From Cristatella mucedo (Eukaryota > Bryozoa > Phylactolaemata > Cristatellidae), in NCBI GenBank assembly GCA_009760855.2, contig WPIO01000002.1, forward strand, positions 5,210,001 to 5,262,500: DNA of 52,500 nt. The letters are read 5' to 3'. Of the stretch, positions 1 to 11,372 are shown in pieces. How positions within the stretch are numbered: the stretch's first letter is position 1; each line of letters opens with the position of its first letter. The position numbers and the translations under genes were made by a program. A model generated the notes under the pieces. That model was not told where the DNA came from, made no database searches, and saw nothing but the letters and a program-made list of their open reading frames with translations.

Positions 1-967
1 CTGCGTTACCTTGTACCGGTGTAGCGATGCCGACAGAGGTCGACCCGGCAGGGACGATCGTTGATAAGATAGCTAGCTGTGAGGCTGCTGACGCTTGCCT
101 AAGAACGAGGCATTGAGCGGCCTAACAGCGAGGTAGAATCCGCTGTGGCTACGTCATCAGGCTCGTTGTTAGGGAATGATCCGGCGGACGCAGTCGAGAG
201 GGGGGGGGGGGGGGGGGGAGGTCGGTCGGTCCGAATTCTGGGTAGTGAGAGTCGACGCAGCCGCGTTTGTTTGCCGAACAAGTTTGCCGAGAATGCTTCA
301 GGAGAGCCGCAGTAGAATGCGGGCAAAAAAGTCACTGTCCGCAGCCATCGGAGCGAGGCACTTTTTTTGGGGGGGAGAGGGGGGGGGGGGCGAAGGATAG
401 GGAAAGCACCGTTCGCCGCTTCGGTCTGCTGGCTCGCCGCCGCGTCGTCCGCTCTCATCCGCGCGCTACAAACCACCCCGCCCCGTCCCCCGCCCCCTGC
501 GGAGCCCGACAGTCCGGGGAAGCCTTTCGAAAGCTTGGTTGCCCCGCCGCCGCCGCGAGGCCGCTCACCTCGAATGCGATCGCTGTCTCTGCGATCTCTC
601 TCTTGCGCGCTTACGCTTCTTCGTCGACGTCGACTTTCCAACGTCAGAGCGCGGCGGCCTTTGCTTTTCCGGCGACGAGACGCGCTCGAGCGAGGATCTC
701 CCAGTTGTCGCTGGACTGTCGCTGTGCTCTGGGCTCGAGCTCTGCCTGCGGTCGCATGCACGGTGCCCAAATAGAGGAGACACAGCTCGCGGGAGGCGGC
801 GCCGTGCAACTGAACGACTATCGTCGTCCAGCGATCGTCGCGCAGAATCGGCTGGCGATGCGAGAGCCGCCGCTGTGCAGCCGCTCACCGGCGAGACTTT
901 TGTTCGCCACTCGTCGGTTCTAGGTGCGCGCCTCAAGCGTCGACTGATTGGTGAATTGAGACACAAT
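1..967. other. GC-rich non-genic stretch with poly-G tracts
   Basis: CpG-rich sequence in which several overlapping ORFs exist on both strands at once, all Arg/Ser/Pro-rich. That is what low stop-codon density in GC-rich DNA produces. No domain, signal peptide or convincing splice pair was recognised. Two pure G runs lie at 200-218 and 379-390. It could be part of a CpG-island promoter of a gene left of the window, but nothing here proves it. Confidence 0.5.
200..218. repeat. Poly-G tract (19 G), second tract at 379-390
   Basis: An uninterrupted run of G on the plus strand, followed 160 bp later by a 12-G run. A third long run (15 G) lies at 30044-30058. Such tracts can fold as G-quadruplexes and are often mis-sized in assemblies, so the exact lengths are uncertain. 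Confidence 0.9.
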
Positions 968-1056
968 AGCAATAATAATAACTGTAGATCGCTAGAATTG
1001 TGCCCCAAAGAGAACTAAGTCTGTCTCCAGGCGCTTTACAGCTCGTTGCAAGAGCA
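968..1056 (-). mobile_element. LINE 3' tail fragment
   Basis: On the minus strand this is the terminal hairpin of the LINE family found through the window. It reads CAAGAG..CTGTAAAGCGCC, then an AGAC..AGTTCTCT segment, then a run of TAT/TTA triplets. It matches the tails at 4865-4960 and 15432-15530 in order and spacing. Only the 3' end is present; sequence beyond it (to about 1130) may be eroded 3' UTR. Confidence 0.7.
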
Positions 1057-1719
<663 letters not shown>

Positions 1720-2399
1720 TTCTTGATATAGAGGAGAATGCGTATAACTAATTGTAATAAAGCCCGATAAATGCAGGGAGCCTCATAAAATGTTCAAAAA
1801 ATACAGAACGTGTGTATTTCAAGTTTCGAGGTGACCAGTAGACTATTCGCCTATTTGTGACACTTGCAAGATACATGACAAAAGTGTTGACAAAACTGCT
1901 CGCCAGTAGAAAGACCAGCATACAGAAAATGCAACTATTGTTTATTCTAAACCAATCAAATTTTATAAATACATATACAGTATCTGCACCGATGGTTAGA
2001 AAAGCGCATATACACTGTATGTAAGTTATACGTGCAATGTATATACACCGCATACGTATACATTGCATGTATTAATACAGGTAGATCTACTTATACATAG
2101 GTATATGTACATTAAGGTCAATAAATTCAACAAACTTATTTATACAGCGACAGAACAACCTTAGCGGCTGGCACCTTACTTACAGTAGACACTGAAGGAT
2201 TGATAGCCGCAATGTGCTTAAAACCAACAGCCTGAATTATGAATTACAATCCCTGTACCGGATTACGTGACTGAATTTCTTGGTTTTAGAAACTAGGTCT
2301 GTGGTAATATTCGTCACCAGCTGCCGAGGCTTAAGGCATTTTATTTCGTCTGCCCTGCCAATACTGATGTACAATAGTCCAGTCTAAACGCAACGAATG
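1720..2399. other. AT-rich non-genic stretch
   Basis: Start of the AT-rich compartment. Only short, stop-rich frames are present. The part from about 2150 may be very old LINE sequence continuing from the next feature, but I cannot align it by eye. Confidence 0.4.
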
Positions 2400-2625
2400 G
2401 GTTAGTAAAATCTTTAGCTAGCCATTGCAGTAAGTAGTCCGTAATTTCTGGACGAGCAACGAACGTGTGGACTAGTTGCCTAGGCGGTTTTCTGAATAAA
2501 ACCTTCAGATGTCAAGCTATTATCAAAGAGGACACCTAAACTACGAGTTCTCGTTGATGGTCACACTATACCTCCTCCAATTAGGAGCAAGTCATTTACT
2601 CCTGACGAGCGTATAGTGTGTCACG
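2400..2625 (-). mobile_element. Old LINE reverse-transcriptase C-terminal fragment
   Basis: In the minus-strand translation the block RSLGVLFDNSLT (near 2510-2555) is followed by LVHTFVARPEITDYLLQWLA (near 2420-2475). These match, in order, the ARxLGVLFxSDLS and LVHAFVTSRLDFA blocks of better preserved copies at 5186-5665 and 8690-8790. In L2/CR1-type elements these blocks lie just C-terminal to the YADD catalytic core. The copy is interrupted by stops and is more diverged than its neighbours. It is dead. Confidence 0.65.
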
Positions 2626-3715
2626 TGCCTATGAGTTGGAATCGATGAATTGGGTTTTCAAGGGCTGACTGTCTTACCATTAAAAATAAGTAAGCACACT
2701 TAGCAGTAAACATTGGAATTTCCAGGACTCCTTGAAATGGCAAAGTTTTGCTTCCGTGCGGAAAATGGCAGAGAAGGCCTGTTAGGTGTCGCGCCACTAA
2801 GCTACACGGGGAACATTGAGAAGTAGCGTAGGAACCAGTCCTATCCCTACTACGCGCTCGCGACATTCGCTAAGCAAGCCGCTCACGTGGGCAGACAACT
2901 GAGCCTTCTTAGCGCACCTTGACGCGTGTACATGAAGCTGGCAACGCACGGTGCGCGTCTCAGGGATTTCTACACTGGAACTGTTTGCAAAAATCTATCA
3001 GAGCAGCAGGTCCGACTTAGCCGGCAAGGGAATGCACGAGCCAATAGCGCTATACAACACTTCTCCGCATGTCGGTACACACTTACAGAAATACTAAGCA
3101 TTAAAAGAAACCTTAGTTCGCGGTAAATCTGGAAACCGCAAAACACAAAGTTTTGAATGACCAGCTATCCGCAAGAACGCTAGCCAACAGCAAATTCCCC
3201 ATGGAGGCAGTAATGAAGGCCTACCGGGCAAAATATGGTGGCTCCGTGGCCGAACGTGCCAACGGAAAGAGATAGGGGATGGCCAGCATAGACGTGTCTG
3301 CACCTCAGTGCAAGAATGCGTCCATGAGGATGGGGATAATGGGGCTTTAATTGCTTCGAGAGGTCAGCTATCTGGCCCAGTGACTCTACCGACCGGTGTC
3401 GGTAAAGTCACTGGGCAAGCCTCAAAGCACGGTCAGTTCCTTCTCGCTCCGGCATTGGCCTTGCCTCCGTCTTTGGTGCATATGTCACTGAGAATGTAGG
3501 CGGGGAAGAGAGATCGTAGCCTGTATAGAAGAACAAATGATACCGGCGAAGCTAGGCAGCGTGGCACTTCTTGGTGCCCAGACCGACGGAAGCCAGGATC
3601 AAGGAGTGCTGTCAATGCATGCCTTCTTTATTCCTTTGAAAGAGTGGCGGATGACGAGAGCGGAAAAGTCATCGATGCGTTCCTAGAGTGTCCTTGCTAA
3701 TGTAATGTAATTTAT
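2626..3715. other. No gene seen; contains a hairpin
   Basis: Mixed-composition sequence without recognisable coding or transposon motifs apart from the inverted repeat at 3375-3416. Short ORFs on both strands (near 2621-2866, 3094-3303 and 3433-3615) show no family signature. Confidence 0.4.
3375..3416. repeat. 19-bp inverted repeat, 4-nt loop
   Basis: The arm at 3375-3393 (GCCCAGTGACT-C-TACCGAC) is the reverse complement of 3398-3416 except for one base. The loop is CGGT. The structure would be a tight hairpin in either strand's RNA or a cruciform in DNA. It does not belong to the LINE or SINE families identified here. Confidence 0.9.
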
Positions 3716-4122
3716 CTCCGTCTGTAACTCCACACAGTCATAAAGACCACGTGGTTGTTACGCAGGAGAGTTTCGTATAGCGCACTCACAGCCTAAGCGG
3801 CGTTCGGTACGCATTCGGTAGCCAACAGACTTCGTCTCACGCAGCAAAGAAAAAGTGGGAAGCATAGCAGAGTCAGGAGAGCAGTTGAGGTAGTGAGTAG
3901 CATAGAAGTAGCAGCTCAGGACCGCTGAAAAAGATGTGCCATCGGCAGTAGGAGAGTAGTTGTCGTTGCGTAAGAATTGTAGAAGCAAGTTCCACAGTCT
4001 AGGACCTGCAGAGCTAAAGCTTCTATCGCCAACGGTCTTTAAGCGGAGGAATGGGACAGCTAATTTATTGTCCACACAGGACCTGAGGGCGCGAACGGGC
4101 TGAGACTGATGCAGCAGTTCAA
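3716..4122 (-). mobile_element. LINE fragment, second family (C-terminus and 3' UTR)
   Basis: The minus strand encodes LHQSQPVRALRS, then LAVPFLRLKTVGDRSFSSAG followed by PRLWN. This is the terminal block of CR1/L2-type ORF2 proteins (usually ...R.K.YGDRAFSxAxPxxWNxLP). It differs from the common family of this window (KSFGDRAFSSYAPKAWNSLP), so it is a separate lineage. The extreme 3' part (3716-3830) matches 20505-20625. A SINE A copy abuts its upstream side at 4123. Confidence 0.75.
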
Positions 4123-4298
4123 TGGCTCACTAGGTAAGGCGGTTGCTTTTCACGACCTCGGCCCGAGGTCGTGGGTTCGAATCCTGTGGTGGGCGATCCT
4201 TTATCGCCACTGCAAGCGGTGTTGATAGCCGCCAAGGCTCTTCTGTCACTATACAAAAATAGGCTGTTGAATCAGCTAGTATTTATTTTATTTATTTT
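4123..4298 (+). mobile_element. SINE A copy (tRNA-derived)
   Basis: The head TGGCTCACTAGGTAAGG resembles a pol III box A, and GGTTCGAATCC is an exact box B. Between them is a near-perfect hairpin (CACGACCTCGG / CCGAGGTCGTG). The body contains CTGCAAGCGG and GGCTCTTCTGTC..CTATACAAA. It ends in a T/A-rich tail of ATTT repeats. At least six close copies and six diverged ones lie in this window, nearly all on the plus strand. Confidence 0.85.
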
Positions 4299-4485
4299 TT
4301 GGGATAAGGTAAGCGCTAGCTATAGGAACCAGATTTTCTGAGGCAAAAGCTCAAATGAGACCGGTAAGCCGTGGACGGCGAAGGCTGACAGCGGGGCAAT
4401 GCCGCAGCTCCCGATATTTGCCGCACGGCACGTGGCTAAACGTCAGTGAATAAGCAGGCATTTTTTGTGAGTAAAGTATCTGCAG

Positions 4486-4600
4486 TCGCTGGTTAAAGTG
4501 CTCGCTCCGATCAAGATCTGGCCAAAGTCGTGGGCTCGAGCCGGATGTGTGAAGCGCCTGAATAGATATTAAGTTCTCTTAGGGCGCTATACAAATGACT
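4486..4600 (+). mobile_element. SINE B copy, 5'-truncated
   Basis: It starts at GGTTAAAGTGCTCGC (the D-arm side of the tRNA-like head) and continues through GTCGTGGGCTCGAGCC (box B). It then has the LINE-like tail GAAGCGCC..AGATATTAAGTTCTCTTAG and GGGCGCTATACAAATGA. The tail runs into a (TA)n tract. Full-length relatives are at 21467 and 51011. Confidence 0.8.
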
Positions 4601-4641
4601 TATATATATAGTATGTATATATATATATATATATATATATA
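4601..4641. repeat. (TA)n microsatellite
   Basis: TA dinucleotides directly following the SINE B tail, with a short GTATG interruption. It may have grown from the A/T-rich SINE 3' end. Confidence 0.9.
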
Positions 4642-4864
4642 AGATCTTTGAGTTTCGTGGAGCTGATGACGGAGCTATCGATAGGCCGCGATCGATAAGG
4701 GTTTTCCAATGAATTTTTCGCTTTGTCAGCAGAGCTAGTAGGACACTATTAGTAAGTAGGATACAAGAAAAACTGACCGTGAAGTTGGAGTCACTTCAGT
4801 GAGCCATTCAGAGCTTCTAGCCAGAGGCCCACCGGAAATAGGGTCTGCTAAGAGACGCCAAGCT

Positions 4865-6135
4865 ATTAATAATAATAATAATAATGCACTTGATAAAGCG
4901 CCATTAGAGAACTCAATCTCTTTCTAGGCGCTTTACATTTGCTGCAAAGTGAAATGCAATCGAATGGTAAGTAAAATCATGCTTAAAAAACAAACGAAAT
5001 GAATAATATGGTTAGGGGTGACATGCACAGGGTCAGCACGCATAAGCACATCAAGGACGAATCATAGGAACCCACTAAATGCTGTCCTAAATAGGTGTGT
5101 TTTTAGGTTCCTTTTAAATGTGGTCAGGTCAGGGGATGTTCTGACGCAAGTTGGGAGTGAGTTCCAGGCTTTGGGAGCATAGGAACTAAATGCACGATCT
5201 CCAAAGGATTTGAGGTTTGTACGAGGTATTGGTAAATTGTTTGATTCCGAAAAGCGGGTGGTACGATGCTTGGCCTGGTGGGGGAATAGATCTGAGAGAT
5301 AGGCTGGAGCCAAAGAATGAAGCGACCTTAAAGTGAGCGACAAACCTTGAAGTCAATTCGTTTCTTGACTGGTAGCCAGTGCAGGTCGGCGAGAGGTGGT
5401 GTGATGTGGCAACTGCGACGCTCACGACAGACAAGCCTAGCTGCAGAGTTTTGCACCAGCTGCAATCGCCTGATTGCACATGCCGGTAGGCCAGCAAGCA
5501 GTGAGTTGCAAAGTCAAGACGGGATGTCACGAATGCATGGACCAACATAGACGTGGTATCCTTATCTAAACAAGCCTGATTTTTAGCAATGTTATGTAGC
5601 TGAAAGTACGCAGATTTGACTGTGGAGCTGATGTAGTCTATTAACGAGAGGTCACTTTTGAACATAAAACCTAGATTTCGAGCTGATTCAACGGGAAATA
5701 TTCTGGCAGAGCCAATTTTGAGCGTCAGCCTTTCTTATTTCTAAATCACACTGGGTTTGTCCATACCTAGTAAGTTAGTTTTATCATGGTTTAGTTTTTA
5801 GAAAATTTGCTGCCATCCGCGTGTGAATGTCGTCAATACGTGCAGCAAGGGAGTTGAAAGAATTTGAGGTGCTCGAAGGCTGGGAGGGATCAAAGCAAAG
5901 GTTCAACTGAGTGCCATCTGCATAGAAGTGAAAGCCTAGATTGTGCTTGGCAATCACATCAGCAAGAGGGAGAGTATGAACCGTGAAAAGAACCGGACCT
6001 AGCACGGAGCCCTGAGGTAACCCATTTTTTAGAGGTACCTCGGATGATCTTTGTCCATTCGCGTTGATACTCTGGAGTCTCCCATTGAGATAGGATCTGA
6101 ACCTATGCAGAGCAGTGCCAGTGCTATTCCGACGG
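4865..6135 (-). mobile_element. LINE (L2/CR1-like), 5'-truncated, frameshifted
   Basis: The reverse-strand element runs from about 6135 to a (TTA)n tail at 4865. Frames encode in order: RT palm with LGPVLFTVHTLPLADVIAKH and FHFYADGTQL (5784-6005; the catalytic YADD is mutated to YADG), the ARNLGV/LVHAFVTSRLDFATHCLLA region (5186-5665), and the terminal block SLHSLAPAYLSD..KSFGDRAFSSYAP..AWNSLP..FKRNLKTHLF (5062-5343). These blocks are in different frames. A 3' UTR and terminal hairpin follow. The lesion in the active site plus the frameshifts make it inactive. Endonuclease sequence is absent. Confidence 0.9.
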
Positions 6136-7711
6136 GCTGGCAGTGAGAAGGTAAAGGTGAAGAAGCCAAATGCTACTGGCCTTCACAGCTGCCGCTGATT
6201 TCAGGAGGACAGTGAAGAAAGTAAGTGGCCAAGTAAGACGTCACGAAATGGCGACAATTGACAGCTAGAGAGCGGATGGCTATTGCATGGAAACGAGCTC
6301 GAAAATCGAGAAGAAAATCACGTGCCACGAGCACTTTTAGACGATTCGACAAAAAGCTAGTCCACGGCTGCTGGGATGAATTGAGGGTGCGACGAGGCTG
6401 GTATTGCTGCACAAATTCAGCCAGGCAGAAGTGAATCAGAAAGCCACCCAGGCGCTTGCCGGTTAGAGTGGCCGTTAATTTAATCACTTTCTTCTTCGAC
6501 CAGGAGCCAACGTGTCCCTTGTTCGGAAAAGCTGCTCGTGATTACATATCTGGTTTAACAGAGACCGAAGGAAAAGTGTATTTAAGCCTAACTTTATTGG
6601 CATACGGCATTTTTTGCAGCGCAGGCAAGACCGAGTTTCGGTAGTCAGCCTTGAGAAAACCGGGGAGCTTGTGAGGACTCGTTGCAGCAAGCGTTATCCG
6701 ACTCTGCGGCGAGAGCTAATGCAATAGCTGGCCACACTTTAGAGCGAATGTTATAAATAAATATATTTAGTGAAACATTCACCCACGAGGACGCCCAGAT
6801 TTTGTTCGCTAGGTGATTACATAATTGCTGTAAAAGCGATTGCAACGCCACGTCGCAGATTTCGACTACATATTTTTGCACTGCTTGGTGAAAATGGTCG
6901 GTGCCTACATCGTTCAATTTAAATTTTCTTAGTCGAAGTCCAGGACCTATTTTTGACGATTCAGCTATAGTGCGATGTTGTCCAAAAACACAATGGAAGA
7001 AGGATGTAACGTGTAACATAGTGAACATCAGCTTTGGACCCTTCATGCGCACGAGGTGTGAATTTTCTCTTTTTTACTAAGCATTCTAATCACTCATTGC
7101 AACCACTTGGTCATTCCTCAGCCATTCACTACCACTGCGTCTGCAGCTCAGAGAGAGTTTTGGGGCACACATATTGCTTATTAAATGTGGATGCTGTATT
7201 GGTCTCGCGATATATATCAGCTTGCGGCACCAAAGTCAAAGCTTAGGAAACATAGCTACGATGGGTGTTTCTCTTTTCCTTCCAGACTCATGTGAGGTAT
7301 TCCAGATGGCTATCTATTTTACAATTCGCCACCCTCTTCAGACACTTCGAGAGGATGGCTGTGGAGTGGGCAAGACGGCCGCCGGTGCCAGACGGTGCTG
7401 AGTGATCGGACGGCCACCCTATCGCCTCCTCTGGTCGCTGCCGCAGAGGTGTCTGCATTTTAAAATACGACTTTTCTGAACTGATCAACGCAGAGACTTC
7501 TTTTGAGCTTCTTCATCCAAGCTAGCCGCTCTCTGGACGAGGTGAAAGTGTCGGCGCTTCTCTCTGCACGCCCTCTGCTAAGCTTGTTCTCGCATAGATC
7601 TGCACGAAAGCGACGTCCAATGCTCGCGTAGGAATTAATTGAATGCACTAAATGACCTCAACAATTTGACATAAATCACTGCGCCACATGAGCTAAGTAG
7701 TTTGGTACTCG
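6136..7711. other. No recognised gene
   Basis: Directly upstream (in element orientation) of the LINE at 4865-6135, but it contains no endonuclease motifs that I can see. Minus-strand ORFs at 6173-6487 and 6645-7052 (104 and 135 codons) have no recognisable domain. Unique intergenic or intronic sequence is the simplest reading. Confidence 0.4.
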
Positions 7712-8010
7712 GCCAACAGAATGGAAATATTTCGTGCTGCGTCAATGCGGCTGAATTGTGAGGTACTATCACGCTTGCGCATGAGACGCGGCTCTCCCTT
7801 GTTCGGCAGACGGCAGGGTTGGATGTCCGGCCGCTGACCTACGCCGAAGCCGTCTTGGCGAGTCGCCAACAGAATGGAAATATTTCGTGCTGCGTCAATG
7901 CGGCTGAATTGTGAGGTACTATCACGCTTGCGCATGAGACGCGGCTCTCCCTTGTTCGGCAGACGGCAGGGTTGGATGTCCGGCCGCTGACTTACGCCGA
8001 AGCCGTCTTG
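7712..8010. repeat. Tandem duplication, 2 x 146 bp
   Basis: The segment 7712-7857 is repeated at 7865-8010 with a 7-bp spacer. By eye the copies differ at about one base (GACCTACG versus GACTTACG). Each copy starts GCCAACAGAATGG and ends GCCGTCTTG. The near identity against old surrounding repeats points to a recent duplication or an assembly artefact. The minus-strand ORF through it repeats the same 40-odd residues and has no known motif. Confidence 0.95.
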
Positions 8011-8234
8011 TCCGAGTCGTCGTGGCGGCATAGGGATTAGCGTAGCGCAGTGCATTTTTTGTCGTTGAGGTTCCGAGAGTTTGAACTGCTACTGGCGCTC
8101 GCGTGTGGGCTAACCGAAACCAGACGGTCAGTTGTGCAAACTCGGCACTTGGGACAAGATAACAAACCCGAAGGCGCGCTCGAACTCCCTGGCCATGGGC
8201 TAGGCGCCGCGGATTTTTCGCACGTGAATATGTC

Positions 8235-9425
8235 TTGCCTATTGTCATGCATCACCAAGTCCATCTCGAGTGCAGCTCATTGCACATGGGCAGCACCGGT
8301 ACTGCACAGCAATGGCTGACGTCCTATCTCAGCGAGAGACTGCAGAGGATCGATGTCAAACATGCAACAATCATTCGAGGAGCATCCTCAGCACGGGACA
8401 CACCGAGGCTAGCCATTTGGTCCCTAGTTCTTTTCACAATTTATACTCTCCCTCTCGCCGATCAAATCACAACACACAATCTAGGCTTTCATCTGTATGC
8501 CGATGACACGCAGCTGTACCTAAGCTTTGATTCCTCCGTGCTTTTCAGTGCGTCAAACTCTCAACCATCTTGCAGCAGGTTTTGCTGAAATACGCATATG
8601 GATGGCAGCAAAAGTTTCTCAAATTGAATGGCAATGAAACCAACTTACCAGTTATAGGAACAAATAGGATGACTCAGAAATTGGAAAGCATAACACTCAA
8701 AATCGGCTCTGCCAGCATGTCTCTTGTAGCATCTGCACGAACTGTAGGGGTCCTGTTTCAAAGTGACCTTTCAATAGACGATCACAGCAGCTCCACAGTC
8801 AAGTCTTCCTACTCTTAGCTGCATGACATTGTAGAATTTGGGCCTGCTTAGACAAGGAAACCGCATGTAAGTTGGTCCATGCGTTTGAGACATCTCGCCT
8901 TGACTCATGGAACTCACTACTTGCACCTCTTCTAGCCTACGGAATTGGGCGCTAACAGTTGGTGAACCATTTAGCAGCTAGTGCTTGTGGATCGCGAGCG
9001 TCGCAGTTGACACATGACACCACTTCTCTCCGATCTCACTGGCTCCCTGTCAAGCAGCGGATTGACTTCAAGGTTTTGCCACTCACTTTCAGCTTCCTCC
9101 ATTTTCTTGCTACAGCCTACCTTTCAGAGCTAATCCTCAATCAGGGCAGGCATGGTACCATCCGCTCTTCGGACTCGAATCGTTTAGCTGCTCCTCGAAG
9201 TGACCTCAAATACTTTGGAGACCGTATCTATAGTTTGTATTCCCCAAAGCACGGAGATAATTCCTGACGTCACTCTTCCTGACTTGACGACATCAAAAAG
9301 AAGCTAAAACACATCTTTTCCTCACAGCATTTGCTTGGTCCTTGTGAATCATTTTTTGTGTACTAATACGTGCTGATGCTGTTCATATCGCCAACCATAT
9401 TGATATGCTTCCCTGACAGCATATG
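8235..9425 (+). mobile_element. LINE (L2/CR1-like) with intact YADD core
   Basis: It begins within the RT fingers/palm (near WLTSYLSERLQRIDV at 8308-8355). It continues with LVLFTIYTLPLADQIT and FHLYADDTQLYLSF (YADD codons near 8495-8506). After a frameshift come ARTVGVLFQSDLSIDDH (8733-8785), a degraded LVHAF region, and AYLSELILNQGRHGTIRSSD..KYFGDRIYSLYSPK (9115-9255). A 3' UTR segment (GTCCTTGTGAATC, GTGCTGATGC) runs to about 9425 without a clear tail hairpin. The catalytic motif survives, but stops and frameshifts show the copy is dead. It is truncated at both ends. Confidence 0.9.
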
Positions 9426-9571
9426 GAAAGTGCCTAGAGAGACATTTATTTCTGTGCTGATGCTAAGCAAACGTCTTTTTATTAAAATCCGCTCCAGGCC
9501 TTTTGCCTGAGCAGACGCTGTTACGTGTTCTCCCCCATTTTACTTGGCAGAACCTTATCGGTGAGCCATTA

Positions 9572-9743
9572 TGGCACACTAGGTAAGGTGGTTGCTTTTC
9601 ACGACCTCGGTCCCGAGGTCGTGGGTTCGAATTCTGCTGTGGGTGATTCTATATCATCGCTGCAAGCGGTGGTGAGAGCCGTAAAGGCTATTCCGTCGCT
9701 ATACAGAAGAGGCTGCAAAATCAGTTATTATTATTATTATTAT
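9572..9743 (+). mobile_element. SINE A copy
   Basis: Head TGGCACACTAGGTAAGGTGG, perfect CACGACCTCGG-TC-CCGAGGTCGTG hairpin and box B GGTTCGAATTC are present. The body is conserved, and it ends in a (TTA)n run at about 9723-9743. Among the copies here this is one of the closest to the apparent consensus. Confidence 0.88.
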
Positions 9744-10649
9744 CTAAAACGGCGTCAGAAGATGAACATAGTTGCTTATTAATTACCGGATTCGCCGCGG
9801 AAAGCCTCTACCCGCACTCTCCACGCTGTCTCAGCAGCCGGCGCCAGAAGGTGGCAACCCTTTAACCGAAACGCCCCAATGGCCTACTCAGCTGGCGCTA
9901 GCGCGAAATGAGCTCTGTTTTGCAGCCAATTAATTATGGCCTGAGAGCACGGTTGACTTGCCAGTGGGCGACGGTAACGTCTTACATACGCTTGTGGTCT
10001 GATTTCCTATTGCGGCAGGCGTTTCCACCTTCAGTCCTTGACCGCCGCATCTGACGATCCTTATTCGGCTGCAGGCAAGCGCACGGCTGTCACCAGCTGT
10101 GCAGCGTCTCTCTCACCGCCGCGTGCTCGCTGCGTACTAGCGTGGCCGGGGCTCGCTTGGACGCGGCGCTGCGTCACCAAAATATCGCAAAAAGACTGCC
10201 AGCTGGATCAGCGAGCGAGTCAAAACAGATTCCAAGGTCTGCAGCAGATGATGCATACAACTCGAAAACATAGACAGGTCGAGAGTAAATTATATATAAA
10301 AAGTGACAATATACTATCCACGTTCCTAAAAATGACCGTTTGCAAGATTATAATTGCAAACCTTAGCCAATCCTATGCAAGCTATACGATATGGACTCCT
10401 AACCTGTGCTATTTAACCAACGCAGTCCTTTGTTGTACACAAGTTCCTGTCAGTAATTTTCAGGCCCAGGGAAAATGAATCCTTGGGGCTAAGCCTAGTA
10501 GAAACTGAAAGAAATCGCACAACATAGGTAACTAGGAAGGTACGAATGAAACCGTAATGCGAGAGAAACTCTAGCTGCCTGGAGAATAGAACTTATTTTT
10601 AGACTAGTTTATGACAGCATATCGTGACGGTGAAGTGGTTTTGAAAACT
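9744..10649. other. No recognised gene
   Basis: Mixed-composition sequence. The plus-strand ORF at 10038-10478 has a low-complexity Ala/Arg start and then an AT-rich, Ile/Lys/Asn-rich end, with no domain. I treat it as chance. Confidence 0.4.
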
Positions 10650-10735
10650 GATAATAATACAAATAATAATAATAATGCACTTGATAAAGCGCCCGCAGAG
10701 AACTCAATCTCTCTCTCTCTAGGCGGCGTCTACGA
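10650..10735 (-). mobile_element. LINE 3' tail fragment
   Basis: (AAT)n followed by TGCACTTGATAAAGCGCC, CAGAGAACTCAATCTCT and CTAGGCG, which is the terminal hairpin read on the minus strand. The match stops at about 10735, so only the last 80 bp were retained. The sequence right of it (minus ORF to 11009) has no LINE similarity and no recognisable domain. Confidence 0.8.
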
Positions 10736-11287
10736 CAACATTTGTAATGACGACAAATGAAGAACGATGTATAAACGATGCACGAGTTTCGCAGAGACAG
10801 GCGCACTTTGAGAAATATGTACAGCGCACCCATTCGATGCGCTGTGGGCGCTCTTGCCGCTGCCACTCAGAAACTGACCGTACCCTGGCGGTACAGTTAG
10901 CGATCAGCATCTCATCGAGCAGTGCCATTCGCTGATCACGACCATGGTTCGAGCTAGTGCCCGCTTTTTGACAGTGACTGCCACTCCCGGCCGAGCTTGC
11001 TTCGGGCATTGGGACAGCAGTGGCACAAATGAGGAATGCTATAGTCAGAATACAATTTCCCCAGATTTCCTAGGTAGCGAGACCATTGATATGGCTCTGC
11101 GATATAGCAGAAAGCAAAGTCGAGTGGGGATGTAAAGACGGGCAGACACCTTTTTGAAATGGGTGCACTGTTTCACGGGAAGCCGATACAAGAACAAGAG
11201 CCGTTTCTTGCTGCTATTAATGAGCACGTAAACTACAGAAGACCGAAAAATGGTATTGGCGTCTTTTTATTTTATTTCTGGAATTTT

Positions 11288-11372
11288 CTACCGGTGGGCT
11301 CGCTTCGCTGAGTCATACATAGTAAGACAACGCTGCGCCATCTTGCCGCTTGCCGGAAGTTCGCCACCTTGC
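11288..11372 (+). repeat. Dispersed repeat C, copy 1
   Basis: GGCTCGCTTCGCTGAGTCAT, then AAGACAACGCTGCGCCATCT and TGCCGCTTG..GTTCGCCAC. The same order of blocks occurs at 19513-19600 with a small insertion. It matches neither the SINE nor the LINE families here. With only two copies its class is unknown. Confidence 0.7.

Noticed and set aside
9572-9743. SINE A heads as functional tRNA genes
   Set aside because: No 7-bp acceptor stem or CCA-compatible end; the anticodon arm is over-extended; followed by a common body and simple-repeat tail in many copies.
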